From Lachnospiraceae bacterium (GTDB lineage: Bacteria > Bacillota > Clostridia > Lachnospirales > Lachnospiraceae): a stretch of 63,486 nt of DNA. Made by a program: the position numbers and the translations under genes. The stretch is from the NCBI GenBank assembly GCA_024698885.1, contig JAILQQ010000039.1, positions 1-63,486 on the forward strand. Direction: 5' to 3'. Below are positions 23,369 through 34,000 of the stretch, piece after piece. Under the pieces are notes generated by a model that made no database searches, was not told where the DNA came from, and worked only from the letters and a program-made list of their open reading frames with translations. Positions within the stretch are counted from its first letter, which is position 1. The number at the start of each line of letters is the position of its first letter.

Positions 23369-26300
23369 ATGAAGAAAAGAATCGGTTACTATCATAAGTA
23401 CATCGCCCTTATGCTTGCGGTTCTCCTGACATTTCAGACTTTTTCCGCGGTGCCTGCCTGTGCGGCTGACATCGCGCAGGATGAGCAGACGGCCGTTTCG
23501 GAAACCGTTCCGGATCCCAATACGGAAATACCGGATCAGACAGGGGGTTCCGAAACAGCGCCGGGCAGTGAAGAGGCGCCGGCGCAGGAGTCGATGCCGT
23601 CAGAGGGGAAGGATGAGGAAGCCGCTCCGCAGGACACCACGGAAGAAGAGGCGATTCCGGTAGAAGAGGTGATCCCGCAGGAAAACGCCTCCCCGGATCC
23701 TGCTGCCGAAGAAACGGTGCCGGAAGAGAAGGCGTCGGAAGAGAAGCTGCCGGAAGAAGGGAATGGCAGCGGTACCTTTGATGCGGAAGGAACCGCTGTT
23801 TTCCGGGAAGAAGCCGCAGAGGTGACAGAGGCAGCAGAGACAGAGCAGACGGTGGATGCCGATCTTCTGTCCGCGGGAGAGAGCAACGCGGATGCCACGC
23901 TGGCTGTTGCCGATGTGACGGTCATGGCGTATATGGTGGGAAGCAATCTCGAAGGGGACAGTATGGCCGCCACGCTCGATATCTGCGAGATCATGGAAGG
24001 TATTTCGATTTCCCAGTCAAGCGGCAAGGACGTTCATTTCATCATTGAGACCGGAGGCGTGGATACCGATAAGAAAAACAGATCCCGGGCAGATATCATA
24101 GCAGACGGCAAAAAAAATATCGAAACCAACTATCCGAATAAAAAGGACGCATATACGACGCGGTATACGAAGATAACCACGGGCAATAACAAGATCTCCT
24201 GGCTTAAGAACGAACGCTGGGAGGTATACGCGGATGAACTGAAGAAGGCGGCAAAAATCCAGCCTTCCGACGCAGACCGCTACATGACAGTGGCAAATAG
24301 TGAAAACGTACAGCCGGAGCTTGCGGAGTTTATCCAAAAGACAAGGGAACAATATCCGGCCAGGCAATATATGCTTATCTTATGGGATCACGGCGGCGGC
24401 CCTGCGGGAGGATTGGGCCATGATGAACGGGATCCGAATGAATCCACCTTCCAGGCATGGCATATTGCGCCGACTCTGGAGAAGGCCGGCATTAAGAACG
24501 GCGAAAAGTTTGCCTATGTCAATTATGACGCCTGTCTGATGGGGAATCTGGAGAATGCTTTGGTCTGGGCCCCGTACGCGCATTACTACTGCGGTTCGGA
24601 GGATTTAGAGCCCGGTGACGGGGATTTTTACGAGAACTGGGTATCGCTCCTGTATCAGGAAACGGACAAGCCCGAGGTTGATTTTTCGAATGAAACTCAG
24701 GTGGCAAACGTGATGCAGCGGATCGGTGAGAAAAACGTTGATGACTTCTATACCTGGTATGATGAGGTAAAGGACAGAGGGACAAAGTCGCTGATCAAGC
24801 TGAGTGAATCCTCATCGCTTTCGACTGCCCTTTCCGCCTACGCAAAGAGGTTGAGCGAGCTTTTTGAAGTGGATCCCTTGGAAGCTTATTATGGCACTTA
24901 CTGCTTAAGAAACCGCACGCAGGATTTCGGCGGACGTGATTTCGGGATCATGGATCTGCGTGATTTTGTCACCAATATGGATGAGCGCTTTACCGCTGTC
25001 ATCAATCAGGAACTGGCGAATAACAGCGAGATAAAAACAGCGGTCTTAAATTTTAAAAACGCGGGAAATGAACTGCTGACCGCCATGGGAAAGGCTGTTG
25101 TAAAGCACAGGGAGACGACGGAATATGATCTCTATAAAATGGGCGGACTTACGGTATATCTGCCATATCTTACCGCGCCTGAGAGAATAGAGGAATATTT
25201 TACCGGCTACAGCTCGATCCAGGCAACGGACGGGATAAAGGATTACCGGAATTTTGTCGGCACCTTCTGCGCGATACAGGAGGCCGGGAAGCTTGTTAAG
25301 GATAATAACAAAGGGCAGGATGCGATAGCTGCGGCGCTTTCAGCCGCTCTGAAAAAATACGGCGTAACGCAAAGCAGTTCTCTGAGCAGGGTTTCGGGCG
25401 AGATCACGGGCCACCGCCTCCAGAAGGAGGGCATGAAGATCCATAAGGACAGTAAAACCAACAAGTATTATTATTCCCGGCGCAATTTCAAGCTGGTCTA
25501 TGAGGCGTATCAGGGGCCGAAGATCGATATGAACGGAAAAACCCATTATCTCGGCTATCTGGCGGCAGGCGCCTTTACGGTCAATGGGGATCTCGAGAGT
25601 CAGGAGCTGACCAATTACGGGGAAAAGAAATGGTTTGGTTTTAAGACTGCCGATAATAAATATGTTCCTGTGGCAGTCTGCCGCATAGATTCAGGATATA
25701 CGGACACCGAAAAGAAAGTGCCGGGCGATCCCTTTTCGACAAAGACTTATCTGGAGGTGCCGGTTTTATATGAGGGCAAGCTGAGCCTGTTAGACGTGGA
25801 ATTTGCGCAGAACAGCAGCGAAGGAAGCATTCTCGGGTTGTGGCCCTTTGACTTTGCCAGCAGGACCTACGGCCGTTATATCAAGGCCGATGAGCTCAAA
25901 AATAAAAAGATCACGCCGCTTGCGGATGTTCCGAATGAACTGGAGGGTGAGATCGAAAATGTATATGATAAGGATAACCCGGCGGGATCGTGTGGCTTCG
26001 GCATAGACATTACCGTTACTGACAGTACGAAGCTGTCAAGAGGGATCACACTGTGCGCCGGAGGAACGAATACCCTGGCGATCAGCGGGACCATGGAAAT
26101 GCGGTATTTCATGCGGGATATGTTCGGCGCGCTGTATCCCTTTGAGACCCTGAAGGAAACCGTTGAGGGATCGCTCATAACCAGGGACGACCAGAAACCG
26201 AAGGGCTCTTCCCTGTCTACCGGCGATATCGGCATGAAGCTTACGGGCCAGAAAGGCGAGACCTACAACGATTCTGAGTATGGCAAGCAGCTGCCCTTAT

Positions 26301-27853
26301 ATTACTATGATGTTAACGGCAATAAGGTACCTCTTACCGAAATAGACGGCGAATATTACGAAGAGGATAAAAGCGGACAGGGGCAGGCAAACAGTGCTGC
26401 AGACGGTCTTAGCCTTGCATCCGCAGCTTCCGAAAAACGCTACAAAAAGTTTATCCTGCAAAAGGATACCAAAATATACGCCGAGGCAGATCAGATCACC
26501 ATCGGTAATTTTACTAAGATAGACGGCGCGACGGAAGACCTGGAAAAATACTTTACACTGAAAAACGGCGTACTGGAGATCCTGATCCGGGTAGCGGATG
26601 TCCCGGGAGAGGGGCAGGGACAGTTTGTCAATAAGAGCAAGCCCTATGCCAAACAGGCCATGCTCTGTGATATCAAGCCCGTGACCTATACCGGGAAAAA
26701 TCTCCTCACGACGCAGTCAACCGCAAACGGCTCCAAGGTGATCGACCTGGTCCTCTATGATGAGGACGGAAAAAGTATCCTCAGAGAGGGCATCGATTAC
26801 AGCGTTTCATATAAAAACAACAAAAATGCGGCGGATATGACCCAGTCGAGGAATGTGCCTACGCTTACGATCAAGGGGAAGGGCGACTACGCAGGCATGA
26901 AGTATGTCGCGAAATATACGATTCAAAAGGCGTCGATGTCCGACGTGACGCTGACGTTTGAAAGACATTTTGTTCCGCTTTCCGCAAAGGGTCTCTCTCT
27001 GACGGCCACGGCGGTAACGCCGGCCGGTGCCAAGATTCCCTCGGGCAATATTAAGCTTCACTACTATGACCTGGATGGGAATGAGATCAGTCAGCAGAAG
27101 TTCGCGGATGCCTACCGCACCGGGCAGGCAATGATCCCGTTTACCGTAAAGGCGGAAGCCCTTTCCAAGGCGAAGAATTTTGAGACCGGAAGCTTTAGCG
27201 CCGCGTATCCCGCCAATGATGTATTATATGCCTTTCCGAAGTCAAAGGGCAGCTTCAGCGTCAGTCTGTATGCCAATAAGGTGAACCTGAATGATCAGGT
27301 ATCGGGATACAGCTTCTTTACGCAGAATTTTAAAAAAGCCGTGATCGGAAAGACGGCGCTTGGTATCGGGGACCTGCAGTTTTACGGCGTATATACGGAC
27401 AGCAAGTTTATAAACCCGGTGGAAAACGATATGCTCACCAATGCGGGAACATGTTATATCGCCGTATCCCTGAATCCGGCAAACCAGAAGCTCTACGGCA
27501 ATTACTCGGTACGGGCGTTAAAGGTAAGCGTATCGGGCGGGAAAAAGCTTAAAAAAAGCAATGTTTCGATGGAGGCGTCCGCTTACCCGGTCAGGCTGGA
27601 TCAGCTGGCGGAAACGCCGATACCGGTAACGCTAAAGTTTTCCGACAGCTTTAACTGGGACAGGCTTACCCTTACTTGTTCGACCAGGAACGGCGGCAGT
27701 ATTGTGAAAACGATCAAGGTCTCCGACCTGAAGGATAAAAAGCTCACCCTGAGTAATATCGATAACAGCGCCCCCGGCACGTATACGATCCAGATCAAGG
27801 GCGCGGGGCGCAGTACCGGAAGCCTGAAGCTGACCTATAAGATCAGAAGATGA
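23369..27853 (+). CDS. Large secreted clostripain-family (C11) cysteine protease
   Basis: This protein of 1,494 residues is exported; its signal peptide core lies at about residues 11-32. An acidic, Glu/Pro-rich low-complexity linker (about 35-190) follows. The C11 peptidase domain begins at VTVMAYMVGSNLEGD. Catalytic His341 lies in LWDHGGG and catalytic Cys389 in YDACLMGN, giving an intact dyad. C11 enzymes cleave after Arg or Lys. The long C-terminal region consists of beta-rich repeats. Translation appears to start at ATG 23369 behind GCGCAGAGAGAGG, the edge of element B2. It may mature or degrade secreted peptides of this locus, but this is inferred from position only. Confidence 0.88.
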   Translation: MKKRIGYYHKYIALMLAVLLTFQTFSAVPACAADIAQDEQTAVSETVPDPNTEIPDQTGGSETAPGSEEAPAQESMPSEGKDEEAAPQDTTEEEAIPVEEVIPQENASPDPAAEETVPEEKASEEKLPEEGNGSGTFDAEGTAVFREEAAEVTEAAETEQTVDADLLSAGESNADATLAVADVTVMAYMVGSNLEGDSMAATLDICEIMEGISISQSSGKDVHFIIETGGVDTDKKNRSRADIIADGKKNIETNYPNKKDAYTTRYTKITTGNNKISWLKNERWEVYADELKKAAKIQPSDADRYMTVANSENVQPELAEFIQKTREQYPARQYMLILWDHGGGPAGGLGHDERDPNESTFQAWHIAPTLEKAGIKNGEKFAYVNYDACLMGNLENALVWAPYAHYYCGSEDLEPGDGDFYENWVSLLYQETDKPEVDFSNETQVANVMQRIGEKNVDDFYTWYDEVKDRGTKSLIKLSESSSLSTALSAYAKRLSELFEVDPLEAYYGTYCLRNRTQDFGGRDFGIMDLRDFVTNMDERFTAVINQELANNSEIKTAVLNFKNAGNELLTAMGKAVVKHRETTEYDLYKMGGLTVYLPYLTAPERIEEYFTGYSSIQATDGIKDYRNFVGTFCAIQEAGKLVKDNNKGQDAIAAALSAALKKYGVTQSSSLSRVSGEITGHRLQKEGMKIHKDSKTNKYYYSRRNFKLVYEAYQGPKIDMNGKTHYLGYLAAGAFTVNGDLESQELTNYGEKKWFGFKTADNKYVPVAVCRIDSGYTDTEKKVPGDPFSTKTYLEVPVLYEGKLSLLDVEFAQNSSEGSILGLWPFDFASRTYGRYIKADELKNKKITPLADVPNELEGEIENVYDKDNPAGSCGFGIDITVTDSTKLSRGITLCAGGTNTLAISGTMEMRYFMRDMFGALYPFETLKETVEGSLITRDDQKPKGSSLSTGDIGMKLTGQKGETYNDSEYGKQLPLYYYDVNGNKVPLTEIDGEYYEEDKSGQGQANSAADGLSLASAASEKRYKKFILQKDTKIYAEADQITIGNFTKIDGATEDLEKYFTLKNGVLEILIRVADVPGEGQGQFVNKSKPYAKQAMLCDIKPVTYTGKNLLTTQSTANGSKVIDLVLYDEDGKSILREGIDYSVSYKNNKNAADMTQSRNVPTLTIKGKGDYAGMKYVAKYTIQKASMSDVTLTFERHFVPLSAKGLSLTATAVTPAGAKIPSGNIKLHYYDLDGNEISQQKFADAYRTGQAMIPFTVKAEALSKAKNFETGSFSAAYPANDVLYAFPKSKGSFSVSLYANKVNLNDQVSGYSFFTQNFKKAVIGKTALGIGDLQFYGVYTDSKFINPVENDMLTNAGTCYIAVSLNPANQKLYGNYSVRALKVSVSGGKKLKKSNVSMEASAYPVRLDQLAETPIPVTLKFSDSFNWDRLTLTCSTRNGGSIVKTIKVSDLKDKKLTLSNIDNSAPGTYTIQIKGAGRSTGSLKLTYKIRR

Positions 27854-27949
27854 AAAAAATTTCCGAAAAACCTGTCGCATTTTTGGATCCAATCCGTATA
27901 TATAGTTATAAGAGATCCCGATATTGACAGAGACAGGAGGCGATAAACC

Positions 27950-28114
27950 ATGACGACGGATAATAAAAAAGGGCTTTTTAAGCAGGACGGCAGCGATGAA
28001 GAGCTGCGAAAGAACGGTAAGAACACAGAAAAGGCAACAGACGACGAACTGGACCCGGCTGAGCTTTCGGATATCCGGGGTGGCAGGCTCAATCTGCCGA
28101 ACAGGGAAAAGTGA
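27950..28114 (+). CDS. Double-glycine-type leader peptide, 54 residues
   Basis: This short gene encodes a charged 45-residue segment ending ELDPAELSDIRGG, followed by only nine residues (RLNLPNREK). The leader ends in GG with hydrophobic positions L and I at -7 and -4, as in C39 substrates. A mature part of nine residues would be a small signalling-type peptide. AGGAGG lies eight bases before ATG. Two further small genes follow at 12 and 16 bases and the three end at one terminator (28706), so they are probably one transcript. Confidence 0.7.
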   Translation: MTTDNKKGLFKQDGSDEELRKNGKNTEKATDDELDPAELSDIRGGRLNLPNREK

Positions 28115-28126
28115 CAGGTAAGCACT

Positions 28127-28321
28127 ATGGGAAATGATGATCTGGAAATGGAAAAATTACTGCGGGAGGTTGATTTCACGCAGGGAAGCGATCACAAGGA
28201 ATTGCTTCGGGAAAAATTGTTCGGAAAGAAGCACGGGGAGTCTTTCTCTGATGAGCTCAGTCTGGACGAGCTGAAAAACGTAAAGGCCGCCCGTAAGGAC
28301 AACTTTCAAACTTTCAAATGA
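28127..28321 (+). CDS. Leader-like small protein with AA in place of GG
   Basis: This 64-residue protein ends with LSLDELKNVKAARKDNFQTFK. The segment LDELKNVKAA aligns with the leader end LSDDELKEVSGG of the next gene, but the cleavage doublet is AA. The N-terminal MEKLLREVDFTQGSDHKELL is helical and charged. It may be a variant substrate, a decoy that binds the C39 peptidase, or an unrelated small regulator. The ATG at 28127 has only a weak ribosome binding site; an internal ATG at 28148 is an alternative. It lies inside the three-gene peptide operon. Confidence 0.65.
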   Translation: MGNDDLEMEKLLREVDFTQGSDHKELLREKLFGKKHGESFSDELSLDELKNVKAARKDNFQTFK

Positions 28322-28337
28322 AAAAGGAGGAGAAAAA

Positions 28338-28631
28338 ATGGAAAGAGAAATGAAAGATCTGTTGAAGAACGCAAAGATGAGTGACAAGACGGTAAAGGGT
28401 ATGCAGAAGCTCAGTGATGATGAGCTTAAAGAAGTATCGGGCGGTTTCATTGAGGATGAAGGATATGCCGCGGGCCATGAGGTCCACTGCCCGAATTGCC
28501 AGGCGGATACAAAGAGCAGCTTTATCACCTACATTGCAAGCGATGAGCTTAAGCTCGACGGTTATGAGTGCCAGAATCCGGCCTGCAGGTTTGTCTTCGG
28601 CGTAGACTATCTGGGGAGATACTGGTGGTAA
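28338..28631 (+). CDS. Double-glycine leader peptide with four-cysteine core
   Basis: This 97-residue protein has a leader ending LSDDELKEVSGG at residues 25-36. A mature part of about 61 residues follows. It contains two cysteine pairs, CPNC and CQNPAC, spaced as in a zinc ribbon, and ends in a Tyr/Trp-rich GRYWW. It could be exported as a disulfide- or metal-stabilised peptide. AAGGAGG precedes the ATG. It is the last gene of the peptide operon, with a terminator 75 bases downstream. A homology search on the core would be needed to name it. Confidence 0.72.
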   Translation: MEREMKDLLKNAKMSDKTVKGMQKLSDDELKEVSGGFIEDEGYAAGHEVHCPNCQADTKSSFITYIASDELKLDGYECQNPACRFVFGVDYLGRYWW

Positions 28632-28705
28632 GAACAGTGGACGACACAAGCCAAAGGGTTCTGAACAGATCCGGATCACTTTTATCTTGGCTATGAGGTG
28701 CAGAG

Positions 28706-28745
28706 AGGGACTGTTTCCGATATGAGGCAGTCCCTTTCGTTCATG
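28706..28745 (+). terminator. Terminator of the small peptide operon
   Basis: AGGGACTG pairs with CAGTCCCT across a 14-base loop, followed by a T-rich stretch. It separates the peptide genes from the second clostripain gene. Confidence 0.7.
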
Positions 28746-28843
28746 TTTGCCGGTCGCATTTTGGGATACTGAACGTATAATATGGCAAAGGGCAGCAGAA
28801 CCAACAGCTTTTCATTTACCAATTATTTATGGAGGACAAAACG

Positions 28844-31054
28844 ATGAGAGACAACAGCATGAAAGCGCGTATCAGAAAATGGATCGTTTTTTGCATTGCC
28901 ATCGGCCTGACCGGCGGACTTCTTGCCGGCTGCGGACGCGACAAGGAGGACCGTTCGCTGCAGGATACGGAGCAGGAAGCAGAGCTCTATGACTGGCCGG
29001 ACGAAGAGCAGGCGGCAGAGCCGGAGGAGAAAGTGCAGGAAGAACAGCCGGAAACCGGCTCAGAGCAGGAAAACCGCAGTGCCGGGAAAAAAGACGGCAC
29101 CTGGACTGTCATGGTCTATATGTGCGGGACGGATCTGGAAAGTATGGGAGCCTGCGCCTCGGAGAATCTGTTGGAGATGATGTTTGCCGAAAAGACAGAT
29201 CAGGTGAACGTTCTCGTGCAGACCGGCGGCTGTTCGCAGTGGTACATCAATGAGGATGCCGATCAAATGGAACAGTTCCCGGGGATCAAAACGGATGTGT
29301 TAGGCCGTTACCGTGTTGTCAATGAGGATATCATTCTCGAGGATACGGAAACCCTTGCTTCCATGGGTGATCCGGAGACGCTGAAGGAATTTATCCTTTG
29401 GGGTTCCGAGAGCTTTCCGGCGGACAAATATATGCTGATCTTTTGGGATCACGGCGGCGGATCCATGGGCGGCGTCTGCGCGGATGAGCTTTATGAGGGA
29501 GAAACGCTGTCCCTCAAGGATATTAAGGAAGCGGTCAGCGAAGCGGATATTCCGCTGGAAGCGGTGGGATTTGACGCCTGCCTGATGGCAACGTTAGAAA
29601 CGGCAGAGTCCATTCAGGGTTACGCTCATTATATGATCGCTTCAGAAGAGACGGAACCCGGCGGCGGATGGGATTACGAGGATTTCCTCAGTTATCTGTG
29701 CGAGTCTCCGGGAATGGGCGGAGATGAGCTCGGGCAGCGGATCGCGGACGGATTCATGGCAAAATGCGCTTATTCGGACGAAGAGGATACGTGCACGCTG
29801 TCCGTGACGGATCTGACAAGGATCCCGGCCCTTTCGGCAGCATACCGTGCCTTATCGGGAGAGTTCCTGCTTTCCACGACGGATTCGGAGAGCTTTACCG
29901 CTGTCTACCAGGGTGCGGCGAGAGCCGTAAACTACGGCGGCAATACGGAGGCGGAAGGTTTTACGAACATGGTGGATCTCGGCGACCTGGTCGACCAGAC
30001 AGGAGATCTGTTAAACCTGAATGCCGCGGCTGTGGAGGGAGCGCTTCATGACGCCGTGAAATATGAGATCCACGGGGATAACCGAAAGGGCTCTCACGGC
30101 CTTTCCGTATTCTATCCCTTAGGCCTTGACGAAGATACCGTCGGAACCTATGCACAGATCACGGATAACACGACTTTCCTTGAATACACCAATATCCTGA
30201 TCGGCGACTTCGACAGCGCAGAGTGGGAAGAAAAATGGGAAAAAGCCTGGGAAGAGGCCTACGGGGAGACAAAACCGGAAGAAGGAAAATACGACAGCCT
30301 GTTTAACGAGGGCCAGACCCCCATTACGGAATATGTGCCGCAGGAGGAGCCGGAGGAGTTTTATGAAGCCTTAAGTGATCTGGATCCGATAAACGAGCAG
30401 GATTATAAGGTTGAATTTACCGAGAGGATCAATGATAACGGATATCATCAGCTCAAGATCACTTCCGGCCTTGACGTCGTATCGGAGGTCAGCTTCGAAC
30501 TGTATTATGAAGTCCCGGAAACCGGAGAGTTCATGTATCTGGGCTCTGACAACGACCTGAACGCCAATTGGGACACCGGTGTGTTTACGGATAATTTCGA
30601 GGGCTCCTGGATCACCATCGGGGACGAATTTGTTTACGCGGAACTGATCGAGCAGAATGAGGAATACAGTCTTTACTCGGTTCCCGCTTTGGTAAACGGC
30701 AAGGAAAAGCATTTAAAAGCCGTTTATGACTATGAAAAAGGGAAATTCCGTATTCTCGGCATGAGGGACGGTATCGACGAGTCAACCGGACAGTGCGGCC
30801 GTGATGAGAAGCTGCGGGACGGTGACAGGATCGAGTTTCTGTTCTATGTCTATGATCCGGAATCCGATAATGAGGAAATGGTTACCGCAGGGGAGATCGA
30901 GTGGAGAAACAATACAAAAATGGAAGACACCTATATGGATGACGACCGGTTCCTGTATATATTCAGGGTGAAGGATGTATTCGGCAACGTTTATTACGGC
31001 GACCCTGTTTATATGGAGATCATTGACGGTGAGATTTCGGTTTATGAACCGTAA
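28844..31054 (+). CDS. Clostripain-family (C11) cysteine protease lipoprotein
   Basis: This 736-residue protein has a lipoprotein signal ending LLAGC, so it should be anchored outside the membrane. An acidic linker follows. The C11 domain starts at WTVMVYMCGTDLES. His203 lies in FWDHGGG and Cys246 in FDACLMAT, giving the complete catalytic dyad. A beta-rich C-terminal region of about 230 residues follows. The start at 28844 is chosen because GGAGG sits eight bases upstream; the earlier in-frame ATG overlaps that site. The wall hydrolase gene starts nine bases after its stop. With the larger C11 protein at 23369 it brackets the three peptide genes, which suggests processing or cleanup of secreted peptides. 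Confidence 0.9.
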   Translation: MRDNSMKARIRKWIVFCIAIGLTGGLLAGCGRDKEDRSLQDTEQEAELYDWPDEEQAAEPEEKVQEEQPETGSEQENRSAGKKDGTWTVMVYMCGTDLESMGACASENLLEMMFAEKTDQVNVLVQTGGCSQWYINEDADQMEQFPGIKTDVLGRYRVVNEDIILEDTETLASMGDPETLKEFILWGSESFPADKYMLIFWDHGGGSMGGVCADELYEGETLSLKDIKEAVSEADIPLEAVGFDACLMATLETAESIQGYAHYMIASEETEPGGGWDYEDFLSYLCESPGMGGDELGQRIADGFMAKCAYSDEEDTCTLSVTDLTRIPALSAAYRALSGEFLLSTTDSESFTAVYQGAARAVNYGGNTEAEGFTNMVDLGDLVDQTGDLLNLNAAAVEGALHDAVKYEIHGDNRKGSHGLSVFYPLGLDEDTVGTYAQITDNTTFLEYTNILIGDFDSAEWEEKWEKAWEEAYGETKPEEGKYDSLFNEGQTPITEYVPQEEPEEFYEALSDLDPINEQDYKVEFTERINDNGYHQLKITSGLDVVSEVSFELYYEVPETGEFMYLGSDNDLNANWDTGVFTDNFEGSWITIGDEFVYAELIEQNEEYSLYSVPALVNGKEKHLKAVYDYEKGKFRILGMRDGIDESTGQCGRDEKLRDGDRIEFLFYVYDPESDNEEMVTAGEIEWRNNTKMEDTYMDDDRFLYIFRVKDVFGNVYYGDPVYMEIIDGEISVYEP

Positions 31055-31063
31055 GGAGAGCTT

Positions 31064-34000
31064 ATGAAAAAAAAGATCATTGCATTAATTCTGTCGTTTT
31101 CAATCGCGCTTCCGGCACAGGCTTTTGCGGCCATGGAGACCATGCCGACGGTATCGCAGGAGATGCTTGCGCCCTCTTACTGGATAAAGGATGACGCGCA
31201 AGCGCAGACGATCCTCGCGGACAGCGATACGGTCAGGCGGCTTAATGCGTCCTTCCTTTCCTGCCCCGATTGCAAGATGAACGATCTGGCCTCGGCGGAG
31301 GGAACCTATGACGGCGAAAACGCAAACTTACGCCGATGGAAAGCGACGATGTCGGAGCTTTCCGGCTTTCTTGACGGAAAGCATTATGATGAAGAGGGAA
31401 ATATCCTGCAGGGCAGATCCGCTTTTGAGATCCTGAAGAACCTCGAGGACCCGTACGCGTCCGCCGAGGAGGAGATACAGTATGGTATCTGTGTTGCGCG
31501 CACGGATGTCAGAGCTTATCCGACGGATATCATCATTGCCGATGATCCCGGCGATAATGATTTTGACAACGTGCAGATCGCAGGCCTCAGGGTGGGGGAA
31601 CCGGTCACGGTACTTGCAACTTCCGCCGACGGAGGATATTATTATTGTAATACCACCTGCGTATCCGGGTGGATCCCCTCGAAGGATATCGCGCTCTGCA
31701 AAAACAAGGAGGAATGGTTTGGCGCCTGGGATTTTGCGGAGGATCAGGTCATGGTGGTGACGTCTTCCAAGGTAAGGCTTGAGGAATCCAATACCAGTCC
31801 GGAGATTTCAGAGCTGATGCTCACGATGGGGACGGTGCTTGAAAAGGTAAAGCCTTCGGAAGCCGACGGGATGATCACCAACCGGTCCCTGTATTATAAC
31901 TATCCCGTATGGATCCCTGTCAGGAACGCGAGAGGGATGTATGAAAGAAGGCAGGCCCTGATCTCGGCGCACCACGGTGTGAGCGACGGATTTCTGCCGC
32001 TTACGCGGGAAAACATCCTGACGCAGGCGTATGAAATGCTGGGGGATACCTACGGCTGGGGCGGAATGCTTTCTTCCGCCGACTGCTCAAGCTATGTACG
32101 GGATGTCTATAAATGCTTCGGGCTGGAGCTACCGCGCAATACGACCTGGCAGTCTGCGATGCCGGTCCTCAAATATGATCTGTCTGCCGCGGACGACGAT
32201 GATAAGAAAGAGCTGCTGAATGAGCTGCCGGCGGGGACGATCCTGTTCATCAAAGGACATGAGATGATCTACCTTGGCCATGAGGACGATAACTACTACG
32301 TGATCAGCTCCTCAAGCTCGATATATGATCAGGAAACCGAGGGAAAGAAACGCATACGGAGCGTCATCATCAACAGCCTGGAGGAGAGAAGAGTAAACGG
32401 TAATACCTGGCTCAGCGAGCTTTACGAGGCGGCGGTCCCTTATGTCGAAAACGAGGAAAACGTTATAATCCCCGTATTTTCGATCAAAGAGGAAAGAAAG
32501 GTTACGGAACCTGCGCCGGAAGATACGGCGGCGGAAGCATCTTCTGAAGAAACCGGAGAAGAAGACGGAGACGAAGCAGAAGAAGAGGCAGTGTCTCTCC
32601 CGTATGAAGAGATCGCGTTTGATGAGACCTGGGAATATGCCGGCAATTCAAGGATCCATGACGGCATCGCAAGGCTTTACCGTTCCGACGCCGAGGACCG
32701 CAAGGAGATCACCATATGCGTTAATGCGGGCCACGGCACATCAAACGGTGCGGATTATAAGACGCTCTGCCATCCCGACGGAAGCCCGAAGATCGTATCC
32801 GGTTCGACGGCAGCCGGCGCGACTGAGGCAACGGCGATCGCGCCGTTTGGCGTGACGATGGTAACCGGCGAACTTGAGGCTGCCGCGACTCTTAAGGCTG
32901 CGATGGTGGTAAAGGAGGAGCTTTTAAAGGCCGGCTACGACGTGCTGATGATCCGGGAAACGGAGGATGTTCCGCTTGATAATATCGCGAGAACCTTAAT
33001 TGCCAATAACTACGCGGATGCGCATATCGCGCTGCATTACGATTACACGGATACGGATAAGGGCATTTTCTACTGCAGCGTACCGGATGAGGAATCCTAT
33101 AAAAACATGGAGCCGGTAAAGTCGTGCTGGGAGCTTCACGAAAAGCTCGGGAAGAGCCTGATATACGGGCTGACGGAGGAAGGCTTTGCCAAATGGAACA
33201 GCGGGGCGCTTGCCATGGATCTGACCCAGACCTCCTACAGCACGATCCCGTCGATCGATCTGGAGATCGGAGATACCGTTACGGACTATTCCTACGCGGC
33301 TCTGGTACGGGTTGCTTTCGGCGTGACGGAAGGACTCAATTACTTCTTCGACAGTTACCGCGTGCCGGCATCGGAGGAGGAATCGGACGAGGCTCTCTAC
33401 GGGGAGCTTGAGAGCGCTAATTCCTACGATGCGATCCTTAAAAGAAACGGAGACGTTTATTATACGATCACCTGCTATCCGAAGGAAGGATCGGAATGGA
33501 CGGATTATGTCTACGGAGACGCCAACCGGTATATCAGCAAAGACGAGCGGGGAACCCTTGTGATCGAACCCGGGGAAGCCTATGGGTGGTACGCAGAAAC
33601 GGATACACCTTTCCGTTATCTGTTTGTCAGTGACTTCGACTCCTTTGCGGATGCTTACTACTATACCCTGTGTCCGGATGAAACAGAAACGATCGTTTCG
33701 CAGGAAACGGAGAACGGACAGATCCTCCTTGAGACAAGCATGACCGGGGAATTGGACGATTATTTCTATGCCTATTACGGTTATACCAGTGATGAGGTGG
33801 ATGAGATCGTTACGGAATATGTGATCGATGAGGGTACCAGGGAGATCCTTGAGAGCAGGGGCTATATGGTGAAGGACGGTGAAAGGACGCTCTACCTGGA
33901 AACAATCCTGCACAAAGAAGCGGTGAAGATGGTTCCCGATCATCAGATCATGGACGGGGTATTCGGCGGGGATGAGCGGACCGTAACCGTTATCACGGAC

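Noticed and set aside
28844-31054. Start of the C11 lipoprotein at the upstream ATG (28829)
   Set aside because: That ATG overlaps the GGAGG ribosome binding site of the 28844 start, and the signal peptide begins naturally at 28844.
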